Source: G965261775 sp965261775 (lineage in GTDB: Bacteria; Pseudomonadota; Gammaproteobacteria; Eutrophobiales; Eutrophobiaceae). Taken from it: a DNA stretch of 64,000 bases. A program made the translations under genes and the position numbers. The notes under the pieces were generated by a model that was not told the origin of the DNA, ran no database searches, and was given only the letters and a program-made list of their open reading frames with translations. Location: positions 1,426,001 to 1,490,000 of the forward strand of contig OZ253477.1 of NCBI GenBank assembly GCA_965261775.1. Reading direction: 5' to 3'. Shown here in pieces: positions 17,918 to 29,698 of this stretch (its first letter is position 1; each line of letters opens with the position of its first letter).

Positions 17918-19192
17918 TTATTCTTTGCCCGCCAGCCATAGATATTTGTCGACCTCTTTCAGGGTAAAATCTCCAAGCCCGTAAAAATTCCTGAACTGCA
18001 TGAAGATATCATAATAAGTTGGGTAACACTTCAGGTCGTCTTTTTTGAATTTATGGAATTTATCCACCCGCTTGAAGTGCATGAGCATTTTTTCCACAAA
18101 GCGGTCATAGATCGGATAGTGCTCCGGGAAATGGTGGCTGCAGTACTTGGTGGCAAACGAATAAAAATTTCTGGTCCTCCAGTCGTTAACCTTAACCAAA
18201 GCAATATCGTTCACCAGAGTCAGATCCCGATTTGCGAGGCGTTTGTCGATATCCAAATCAACTATATGTCTGGCAACGGTGAACGGTGAAAAGATGTGCG
18301 TGCTGTAAAAGTCGTTCAGTGAGCAGACCTTAATCAAGACATCGTCCATCTCCACATTCAGCGGATATGTTTGGGTAAACAGTTTTCTCAGGCTGCTTTC
18401 CTGCAATACATAGTCCTCAAGAGAATCCCATCGCTTCAGATACCTGGATACCTGCTTCGCCGACGGTTTGACTTTATTCATAGAATGCATCCTCATTTCC
18501 TCTATCAGCCGGAAAAATTGCCTTGGCTTTTTAGATAAGTCCTGCTTCCGTTTTTTCAACAAATGGTACGGTGTTTCTTTGCGGCTGTTTTTGTCAATCT
18601 CCCCCCGGTTCTCTGCAAAGTCTTTCAAAAGCGTCCAGTGAACAGTCGGGTTCCCGTTTCTGGTATTGGCCATTCCCATCCGGGTGTAGTTATATCGACC
18701 GTGCGATTTGGTTGTGCGGATGGAAACAGTATGCCCGTCAATAAACTTGATGGTGATGCCGCTCCAGTTGATACCGGCAGGCGTATTGAAATGGACCATA
18801 CCTCCGGAATCCGGTTCTGGTATATCCGCCTGAAATAATGCAAATACATCAGCGGACGATCTAAGAACGTTCAGGCTGCCATTGGCTTGAATGGAAAATT
18901 CCTCGCTCAGCACGATACATATTGAATCACTCCGGCTCAGAGGGTCTTCGGTCCGGGGTTTCAGTTGCTTGCGGGTTGGAATTATCAGCGCATAAGGGTC
19001 CTGCCCAGGCAGACTGATATTCCTGACGCCTTCAAGAAGTTCGTCCGGGTCATTCATGAAGGTCAGGTAAACCGGAAAGTTGAAACCGGCGGTCGGCGTG
19101 TCATTCCCCAGGCGACAAACACCAGGAATGCCGTCAATGACTTTGAAAGTGCAGAAATGGTATTTTTTCAAAACAGGGTTGACAACATTCAT
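17918..19192 (-). CDS. Conserved-looking protein of unknown function
   Basis: 424 residues, no signal peptide or membrane segment. The N-terminal half is rich in beta-type sequence (YHFCTFKVIDGIPGVCRLG, FPVYLTFMNDPDELLEGV). The middle is basic (HLLKKRKQDLSKKPRQFFRL). The C-terminal third looks most conserved: NDFYSTHIFSPFTVARHIVD, RNFYSFATKYCSHHFPEHYP, IYDRFVEKML. The SFATKYCSHH..YPIYD block recalls small helical hairpin-type proteins near restriction systems, but I cannot name a family. It diverges from the half-size hsdS with about 45 bases between them. Confidence 0.8.
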   Translation of the reverse strand: MNVVNPVLKKYHFCTFKVIDGIPGVCRLGNDTPTAGFNFPVYLTFMNDPDELLEGVRNISLPGQDPYALIIPTRKQLKPRTEDPLSRSDSICIVLSEEFSIQANGSLNVLRSSADVFALFQADIPEPDSGGMVHFNTPAGINWSGITIKFIDGHTVSIRTTKSHGRYNYTRMGMANTRNGNPTVHWTLLKDFAENRGEIDKNSRKETPYHLLKKRKQDLSKKPRQFFRLIEEMRMHSMNKVKPSAKQVSRYLKRWDSLEDYVLQESSLRKLFTQTYPLNVEMDDVLIKVCSLNDFYSTHIFSPFTVARHIVDLDIDKRLANRDLTLVNDIALVKVNDWRTRNFYSFATKYCSHHFPEHYPIYDRFVEKMLMHFKRVDKFHKFKKDDLKCYPTYYDIFMQFRNFYGLGDFTLKEVDKYLWLAGKE

Positions 19193-19236
19193 GTATTATG
19201 CAGAAATAACACTACAGCATATTGTAAGGTGATTGA

Positions 19237-19815
19237 GTGAAGATGAAAATAAAAGAACTGGCAACCGTGCAGATGGGGTACTCGTTCAGATCCCGTCTTG
19301 AAGCCTCTGAAGGTGGCGGAGTTGCGGTTATTCAGATGAAGGATCTTCTGGATGACAACACGGTCGGCTGTGATGGTTTGGTCAGAATCAATATGGAGGC
19401 CATGAAAGAACACCACCTCGCACAAAGAGGCGATCTGGTATTCAGGTCTCGCGGTCATGTGACCACGGCAGCGGTTCTTCTTGAAGACCCGGGCAAGGCC
19501 GTTGTCGCCGCTCCTTTATTAAGGATAAGGGTGACGAAGCCGGACAAGGTTTTACACGAATATCTGAACTGGTACATCAGCCAGCGGGATGCGCAGATTT
19601 TTTTGACCAGCCGGGGCAAGGGAACAGTGCAGAAAATGATCAGCAAGCAGGCAATTGAAGATCTGAAGGTGGCGCTCCCAGGTCTGGAAAAACAGAAAAA
19701 CATCGTAGAGCTGGCCACGTTGTCCGCTCGTGAACAAACCCTGCTTCATACGCTGGCCAACAAGCGGGGACAATACATTTCAACAGTACTAACCCAGTCT
19801 GCAAAAGGAGAATAA
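19237..19815 (+). CDS. hsdS: Half-size type I restriction specificity subunit (single TRD)
   Basis: 192 residues: one target recognition domain (IKELATVQMGYSFRSRLE, DLVFRSRGHVTTAAVL, LHEYLNWYISQRDAQIFL, GTVQKMISKQAIEDLKVALP) and one conserved helical spacer (LEKQKNIVELATLSAREQTL). Normal HsdS has two TRDs; single-TRD subunits can act as dimers that read symmetric sites. Start GTG 19237 or ATG 19243. It sits directly before hsdM, and a full-length HsdS follows at 21872, so two S proteins could compete for the same M subunit. Confidence 0.8.
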   Translation: MKMKIKELATVQMGYSFRSRLEASEGGGVAVIQMKDLLDDNTVGCDGLVRINMEAMKEHHLAQRGDLVFRSRGHVTTAAVLLEDPGKAVVAAPLLRIRVTKPDKVLHEYLNWYISQRDAQIFLTSRGKGTVQKMISKQAIEDLKVALPGLEKQKNIVELATLSAREQTLLHTLANKRGQYISTVLTQSAKGE

Positions 19816-19818
19816 AAC

Positions 19819-21423
19819 GTGAGCAGCAAGATTGATCAGAAAGACATCAACAACGCGGCATGGGCGGCGTGTGACACCTTCCGGGGCGTTGTTGATCCGG
19901 CGCAGTACAAAGACTACATCCTCGTGATGCTGTTTTTGAAATACATCTCTGATGTATGGCAGGACCACTACGAAGAGTATCAGCAGCAGTATGGCGATGA
20001 CGATGTTCGTATCCGCCGCAGGCTCAAGCGTGAACGTTTTGTTCTCCCGGTGGTGAAACTCACGGAAAAGAATGACGAAACCGGCATTGAGACGGTTCTG
20101 GATGAATTCCCCGCCACCTATTACAACCTGTATGATCGCCGGTCCGCCGCCAACATCGGTGAGCTGATCAACATCGTGCTCAACCATATTGAAGAGAGCA
20201 ACAAGAGCAAACTTGAAGGGGTCTTCCGTAATATCGACTTCAACAGCGAAGCCAACCTCGGAAAAACCAAAGACCGCAACCGCCGTCTGAAACAACTGCT
20301 GGAGGATTTTCACAAGCCACAGCTCAACATGAAGCCCAGCCTCGTTTCCGAGGATGTGATCGGTAATACCTACATCTACCTGATTGAGCGCTTCGCCTCC
20401 AACTCCGGAAAGAAGGCCGGAGAGTTCTTTACCCCGCTGAAGGTGACCGAACTGGTAGCCAGGCTGGCAGGCCCCAAACCGGGCGATCGTATCTGTGACC
20501 CGGCCTGCGGGTCGGGTGGCCTTTTGATTCAGGCAGCCCAAGAGGTGGCCCGCAGCGCGGGTAGCGCTCAGGAAAAGCGCGACTTTGCCCTCTTTGGACA
20601 GGAATCCAACGGCAGCACATGGGCGCTCTGCCGCATGAACATGTTCCTGCACAACTTCGATAGCGCTCGGGTGGAATGGTGCGACACCCTGAACAGCCCG
20701 TTGCTGGTGGAAAATGATCGGCTGATGAAATTCAACTGCGTGGTGGCCAATCCGCCGTTCTCACTGGATAAGTGGGGTGCCGAAAATGCCGAGAGCGATC
20801 AGTACAACCGCTTCTGGCGCGGCGTCTCGCCCAAGGGCAAAGCCGACTGGGCCTTCATCAGCCACATGGTGGAAACCGCCCTTGAAAAGCAGGGCCGGGT
20901 TGCCGTGGTGGTGCCCCATGGGGTGCTGTTCCGGGGCGCAGCCGAAGGCCGTATCCGCCAGAAAATGATTGAAGAAAATCTGCTGGATGCCGTCATCGGC
21001 CTACCGGGCAACCTCTTCCCGACCACCAACATCCCGGTGGCGATTCTGGTCTTTGACCGCTCCCGTGAAAAAGGCGGCGGGCGGGAAGAATGCAAAAACG
21101 TCTTCTTTGTTGACGCCAGCCGGGAGTTTGTCTCCGGTAAAAACCAAAACACCCTCTCGGAAGCACATCTGGCCAAGGTCATGGAGACCTACGCCGCCCG
21201 GGCCGAAGAAGAAAAATACGCCCATGTGGCCGAGTTCGCCGAGATCAGGGAAAACGACTTCAACCTCAATATCCCCCGCTATGTGGACACCTTTGAGGAG
21301 GAAGAGGAGATCGACGTCGATGCGGTGCAGATGGAAATCGACGATCTGGAGAAAGAGCTGGCAGCGGTGCGGAAACAAATGTCGATCAAGCTGAAGCAGA
21401 TCGACAGGAATGCTGAGGTATGA
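19819..21423 (+). CDS. hsdM: Type I DNA methyltransferase subunit HsdM
   Basis: 534 residues. The N-terminal HsdM helical domain (QKDINNAAWAACDTFRGVV, YILVMLFLKYISDVW) is followed by the AdoMet motif DPACGSGGLL (about residue 228) and the adenine-methylase motif NPPF (about 312). The C-terminal coiled coil (EIDDLEKELAAVRKQMSIKL) docks on HsdS. GTG start with AAAGGAG upstream. It methylates adenine within the sequence chosen by the S subunit. Confidence 0.95.
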   Translation: MSSKIDQKDINNAAWAACDTFRGVVDPAQYKDYILVMLFLKYISDVWQDHYEEYQQQYGDDDVRIRRRLKRERFVLPVVKLTEKNDETGIETVLDEFPATYYNLYDRRSAANIGELINIVLNHIEESNKSKLEGVFRNIDFNSEANLGKTKDRNRRLKQLLEDFHKPQLNMKPSLVSEDVIGNTYIYLIERFASNSGKKAGEFFTPLKVTELVARLAGPKPGDRICDPACGSGGLLIQAAQEVARSAGSAQEKRDFALFGQESNGSTWALCRMNMFLHNFDSARVEWCDTLNSPLLVENDRLMKFNCVVANPPFSLDKWGAENAESDQYNRFWRGVSPKGKADWAFISHMVETALEKQGRVAVVVPHGVLFRGAAEGRIRQKMIEENLLDAVIGLPGNLFPTTNIPVAILVFDRSREKGGGREECKNVFFVDASREFVSGKNQNTLSEAHLAKVMETYAARAEEEKYAHVAEFAEIRENDFNLNIPRYVDTFEEEEEIDVDAVQMEIDDLEKELAAVRKQMSIKLKQIDRNAEV

Positions 21424-21440
21424 GTGATGAGTGCTGAGTT
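21418..21440 (+). repeat. Left arm of palindrome around the four-helix bundle gene
   Basis: GTATGAGTGATGAGTGCTGA plus GTT, imperfectly inverted at 21798-21840. The arm overlaps the hsdM stop and the start codon of the following gene. Confidence 0.65.
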
Positions 21441-21799
21441 GAAGATTACGGACAGGAGTTTTGATTTTGCCGTGTGCGTTGTGAAACTGTGCGGGTTTCT
21501 CGAAAAGCAGGAGCGCGTTTCGAGAACATTGGCAAATCAATTGTTGCGCTCCGGCACTTCGATTGGAGCCAATGTTGAGGAAGCACAGGCAGGACAGAGC
21601 AAGGCAGACTTCATTGCCAGAATGTCGATTGCTCGAAAAGAAGCACGTGAAACTCACTATTGGTTACGACTTCTCAAAGAATCCGAAATCGTTACAAGAC
21701 GCTCAGCTCTCAGAAATCATAAAGGAAGCAGACGAGATCATCCGCATTCTTACCGCCATCGTCAAAACCTCTCAGGCAAGGCATTCAAATGATAAATAA
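21424..21799 (+). pseudogene. Four-helix bundle protein (S23/TIGR02436 type), frameshifted
   Basis: The first 87 or so codons (SFDFAVCVVKLCGFLEKQER, LLRSGTSIGANVEEAQAGQS, ARKEARETHYWLRLLKESEI) and the end in another frame (LSEIIKEADEIIRILTAIVK) together make one complete four-helix bundle protein of about 125 residues. The frame changes at about 21685-21700, near GAAATCGTTACAAGACGCTC, consistent with a one-base indel. The family occurs in 23S rRNA intervening sequences and elsewhere; its function is unknown. It overlaps the end of hsdM and is framed by inverted ATGAGTGATGAGTGCTGAG-like sequences. Confidence 0.8.
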
Positions 21800-21840
21800 T
21801 TCAGCATTCATCACTAATCACTCATCATTCGCCGCAGGCG
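21798..21840 (-). repeat. Right arm of palindrome around the four-helix bundle gene
   Basis: AATTCAGCATTCATCACTAA, then TCACTCATCATTC and a short CGCCGCAGGCG hairpin. The first part is the inverse of 21418-21440. A related unit with CGCCGAAGGCG recurs at about 28466-28524. Confidence 0.65.
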
Positions 21841-21871
21841 TTATGGCTGAGAAGCTCGAGGAGATTCAGCG

Positions 21872-23059
21872 ATGGGCGTAAAGGCCAAGACCCCAACGGG
21901 ATGGAAACGACAAGCCTTCAGCAAAATTCTCTCTGTATTGAAGGATGGTACTCATTTTTCACCAAAGGTATTTGGTGGAAGAAATCTCTATATCACATCG
22001 AAAAACGTTCGAATGGGAAAACTTGATTTAGAAGATGTGAGTTACATTCCTGATGATGAACATCAGCGGATATATTCAACTAGTCCAGTGAAGCAAGGAG
22101 ATGTGTTACTCACGAAAGATGGAGCAAAGACAGGAAACGTTTGCATCAACACTCTGAAAGAGGAGTTCAGCTTACTTTCAAGCGTAGCTTATTTAAGAGG
22201 AAAATCAGATCTTTTGCTGAATGAATTTCTTCTGCAATGGTTGTCGAGTCCGAGAATTCAGTTTGACATTAAGAATGACATGGCCGGCCAAGCAATTACC
22301 CGGTTGACCCTTCAGAAAATTGGCAAATTCAAAATACTTTTGCCTCCACTTCCCGAACAAAAAGCCATTGCCGATCTGCTGTCCACCTGGGATGAGGCCA
22401 TCGAAAAAACCGAAGCCTTGATTGATGCCAAACAAAAACAGTTCCAATGGCTCCTACGCGGATTGATGACAAGTGCAACAACGCATCCTAGCACAAAAAG
22501 AGTGCCTCTAGGGCATATGCTAACCTACGAGCAACCGACCAAGTATCTAGTCAAAACTACGGCCTATGTTGAAGATGGGAGTACGCCCGTTTTGACCGCC
22601 AATAAATCATTCATCCTCGGTTATACAAACGAGAATGAAGGCATCTTCAACAAGCACCCAGTGATTATATTTGACGACTTCACCACCGACATCAAATATG
22701 TGAAGTTTCCATTCAAGGTTAAATCCTCCGCTATGAAAATCTTACTCCCCAAGAACGACCGAGTTGAAATGAGTTACATATTCGCCGCAATGAGCAGAAT
22801 TAAAATCCCCTTGGGCGGACACAAACGCTATTGGATCGCTGAATATCAATTTCTCGATATCCCCCTACCCCCTATCCCCGAACAAAAGCGCATCGCTCAT
22901 ACCCTCAACACAGCACGCCGTGAAATCAACCTACTTAAAAAACTAACCGATCAATACCGCACGCAAAAACGCGGCCTGATGCAAAAGTTGTTAACTGGGG
23001 AATGGCACGTGCGTCATTCCTGCGAAAGCAGGAATCCAAAGGAGGCCTGTCATGCATGA
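21872..23059 (+). CDS. hsdS: Type I restriction specificity subunit HsdS, full length
   Basis: 395 residues with two TRDs and two conserved spacers: TRD1 (GWKRQAFSKILSVLKDGTHF, VSYIPDDEHQ), central spacer LPPLPEQKAIADLLSTWDEA, TRD2 (RVPLGHMLTYEQPTKYLVKT, FDDFTTDIKYVKFPFK), and distal spacer PPIPEQKRIAHTLNTARREI ending RGLMQKLLTGEWHV. The last residues (RHSCESRNPKEACHA) are encoded by an inverted repeat, so the original C-terminus has been replaced by an insertion; the original ending survives at 23439-23688. It selects the DNA target for HsdM/HsdR. Confidence 0.92.
   Translation: MGVKAKTPTGWKRQAFSKILSVLKDGTHFSPKVFGGRNLYITSKNVRMGKLDLEDVSYIPDDEHQRIYSTSPVKQGDVLLTKDGAKTGNVCINTLKEEFSLLSSVAYLRGKSDLLLNEFLLQWLSSPRIQFDIKNDMAGQAITRLTLQKIGKFKILLPPLPEQKAIADLLSTWDEAIEKTEALIDAKQKQFQWLLRGLMTSATTHPSTKRVPLGHMLTYEQPTKYLVKTTAYVEDGSTPVLTANKSFILGYTNENEGIFNKHPVIIFDDFTTDIKYVKFPFKVKSSAMKILLPKNDRVEMSYIFAAMSRIKIPLGGHKRYWIAEYQFLDIPLPPIPEQKRIAHTLNTARREINLLKKLTDQYRTQKRGLMQKLLTGEWHVRHSCESRNPKEACHA
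22789..23006 (+). repeat. hsdS 3'-end direct repeat, copy 1
   Basis: The segment encoding SRIKIPLGGHKRYWIAEYQF to GEW is repeated at 23439-23647 with high identity; copy 2 lacks 9 bases (the PPI codons). The GIY-YIG cassette lies between the two. Confidence 0.9.
23013..23038 (+). repeat. Left 26-bp inverted repeat of the GIY-YIG cassette
   Basis: Begins GTCATTCCTGCGAAAGCAGG and continues AATCCA; itself contains the palindrome ATTCCTGC-GAAA-GCAGGAAT. Exact inverse of 23347-23372. The core resembles the dRS3-like repeats of Neisseria and repeats widely seen in proteobacteria. Confidence 0.92.
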
Positions 23060-23345
23060 TAAACAGCCTTGTGTTTATATTCTTGCCAGTAAGAAAAACG
23101 GCACGCTTTACACAGGCATTACCAGTAACCTGATACAACGTATTCATCAGCACAAGAATGATCTTGTTGAGGGGTTTACCAAAAAATATGGTGTGCATTT
23201 TCTCGTTTATTATGAACTTCATGACCACCTGGAAACAGCAATTACCAGGGAAAAGCAGATTAAAAATTGGAAACGTCAATGGAAGGTAGAACTGATTGAG
23301 AAAGATAATCGAATGTGGAGAGATCTGTATGATGAACTGGTTTGA
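23052..23345 (+). CDS. GIY-YIG nuclease domain protein
   Basis: 97 residues making a single GIY-YIG domain: CVYILASKKNGTLYTGITSN carries the paired Tyr-containing strands (VYI...YTG variant), RIHQHKN the Arg helix, and AITREKQIKNWKR the catalytic Glu. It overlaps the hsdS stop by 8 bases and lies exactly between the two 26-bp inverted repeats. This small family is widespread next to such palindromes; a homing or repeat-mobilising role is inference. Confidence 0.88.
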   Translation: MHDKQPCVYILASKKNGTLYTGITSNLIQRIHQHKNDLVEGFTKKYGVHFLVYYELHDHLETAITREKQIKNWKRQWKVELIEKDNRMWRDLYDELV

Positions 23346-23346
23346 C

Positions 23347-23372
23347 TGGATTCCTGCTTTCGCAGGAATGAC
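23347..23372 (-). repeat. Right 26-bp inverted repeat of the GIY-YIG cassette
   Basis: TGGATTCCTGCTTTCGCAGG followed by AATGAC, one base after the GIY-YIG stop and a perfect match to the left arm. Degenerate copies of its TTCGCAGGAATGA part follow to 23438, encoding a FAGMT-like run in the downstream frame. Confidence 0.92.
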
Positions 23373-23438
23373 GGGAGGGGATTTTGCAGAAATGACAGAC
23401 GGGAGTTTCGCAGGAGGGACAGAAGGGAATTTCGCGGG

Positions 23439-23688
23439 AATGAGCAGAATTAAAATCCCCTTGGGCGGACACAAACGCTATTGGATCGCTGAATATCAAT
23501 TTCTCGATATCCCCCTCCCCGAGCAAAAGCGCATCGCTCATACCCTCAACACGGCACGCCGTGAAATCACCCTCCTCAAAAAACTCGCCGATCAATATCA
23601 CACCCAGAAACGCGGCCTGATGCAGAAGATGCTCACCGGCGAGTGGCGGGTAAAACCGGAAATTGTTAACCAATACATGGAAGCGTAA
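23439..23688 (+). pseudogene. Detached 3' end of hsdS
   Basis: Encodes SRIKIPLGGHKRYWIAEYQF, PLPEQKRIAHTLNTARREIT and KRGLMQKMLTGEWRVKPEIV, the normal conserved C-terminus of HsdS. It has no N-terminal domain. It could be expressed as a short helical piece but most likely marks the original end of hsdS displaced by the GIY-YIG insertion, or the end of a lost second hsdS. Confidence 0.75.
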
Positions 23689-23690
23689 TC

Positions 23691-28448
<4,758 letters not shown>

Positions 28449-28465
28449 ATGAAGAAAACAAAACA

Positions 28466-28590
28466 ACTCAGCACTCAGCATTGAGCGCTCATAATTCGCC
28501 GAAGGCGCAAATGAATGCTGAATTTAACCACGGAACACACAGAACACACGGAAATCGACCAACCTTCCGTGTCTTCCGTGGTTAAAAAAA
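28466..28590. repeat. Solo palindromic repeats between the NTPase gene and the hsdR remnant
   Basis: Two elements in tandem. The first (about 28466-28524: CTCAGCACTCAGCATTGAG ... CGCCGAAGGCG ... ATGCTGAATT) is related to the arms of the four-helix bundle gene. The second (28523-28586) is a strong inverted repeat, TTTAACCACGGAA ... TTCCGTGGTTAAA, with ACACACGGAA / TTCCGTGT inner arms, reminiscent of the ACCACGAAT repeats at 9.1-9.7 kb. No gene lies inside either. Confidence 0.75.
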
Positions 28591-28602
28591 TGAGGATTTT
28601 AT

Positions 28603-28923
28603 ATGTGTGATTTTGCAACCAATGAAAAACTGACAAGTCAGGTTCCTGCGCTCCAATTGCTGATTGCAATGGGCTATGAATACATCTCTCCAGAGGAGGC
28701 TTCGACGGAGCGACAGGAGCGGTATTCCAATGTCTTATTGGAGAACATTCTGCACAACCAGCTCAAAGAGATAAACCGCATTCGTTACAAAGGCAGTGAG
28801 TATCTCTTCAACTGTGTTGAACGTTTACGATCAATTGCCGCCTGTAGCATTGAAGCAAATCGGGTGACATCAGGCAGAAACCTGTCAAAGTTGGTTGCGG
28901 AGCAGAAATGTTATTTTGATTAA
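28603..28923 (+). pseudogene. Internally deleted hsdR remnant
   Basis: Residues 1-69 copy the HsdR N-terminus at 29695 (IPALQLLIGLG-like start; RYSNVLLENILHNQLKEINR; IRYKGSEYLF). The next 35 residues (AACSIEANRVTSGRNLSKLV) copy an internal HsdR segment (AACGLEANRATSGRNLLELV, about residues 381-400 of the intact protein). About 300 codons between are missing, and the end is a stop soon after. A non-functional duplicate left upstream of the Fic gene. Confidence 0.88.
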
Positions 28924-28954
28924 AGACAAGGTTGTTTGAAAAGGATTATATAAT

Positions 28955-29698
28955 ATGAATAGATATCGGGAACTTGACAAACTCAAGCAGAAACTGGATT
29001 CCTTCAGGCCCTTACAGCCGGAAATCGTGAGCAGTCTTCACGAGGATCTTGTTCTTCGCTGGACCTATCATTCCAATGCCATTGAAGGAAATACGCTTAC
29101 ACTGAAAGAAACCAAGGTTGCTTTGGAAGGCATAACCATTGGTGGAAAAACGATGCGGGAGCACTTTGAGGTGATCAACCACCGGGAGGCAATCTATTTC
29201 GTGGAAGAGCTTGTTAAAAAAAATGAGAGTCTTTCCGAATGGCAAATAAAATCAATCCATCAATTAATTTTCAAGAATATTGATGATAAACATGCAGGAT
29301 TATATAGAAAAACAAATGTCATCATCTCGGGTGCCAATCATGTGCCTCCCGATGCCCTGCATACGGAAAGTGAAATGCAAAGTTTTATCAATTGGTATCA
29401 AACAGATGGGGGATATCTCCACCCTGTGGAGTTAGCTGCCCGTGTCCATGCTGATTTTGTAAAGGTACATCCTTTTGTGGACGGTAACGGCAGAACATCA
29501 CGGCTGTTGATGAATCTCGAACTGATGAAAGGCGGTTTTCCGCCAGCTGTTCTGCCTATGGAAAAACGATTGGAATATTACGAGACTCTGGATACAGCAC
29601 ATACTAAAGATAATTATGAGCCTTTTTTAACACTTATCTCTAATATTGTGGAGTCAGGATTCAAACCTTACTGGCATGCATTAGGGGTAACCCCATGA
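28955..29698 (+). CDS. Fic domain protein (putative AMP transferase), class II
   Basis: 247 residues. The Fic motif HPFVDGNGRTSR (about residue 172) is intact. The inhibitory-helix motif SNAIEGN (about 38-44, (S/T)xxxE(G/N)) is N-terminal, defining class II. Fic enzymes usually transfer AMP from ATP to a protein hydroxyl; the target is unknown. The stop overlaps the hsdR start (ATGA), so it is translationally coupled to hsdR. Fic genes are frequent passengers in type I restriction operons. Confidence 0.92.
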   Translation: MNRYRELDKLKQKLDSFRPLQPEIVSSLHEDLVLRWTYHSNAIEGNTLTLKETKVALEGITIGGKTMREHFEVINHREAIYFVEELVKKNESLSEWQIKSIHQLIFKNIDDKHAGLYRKTNVIISGANHVPPDALHTESEMQSFINWYQTDGGYLHPVELAARVHADFVKVHPFVDGNGRTSRLLMNLELMKGGFPPAVLPMEKRLEYYETLDTAHTKDNYEPFLTLISNIVESGFKPYWHALGVTP

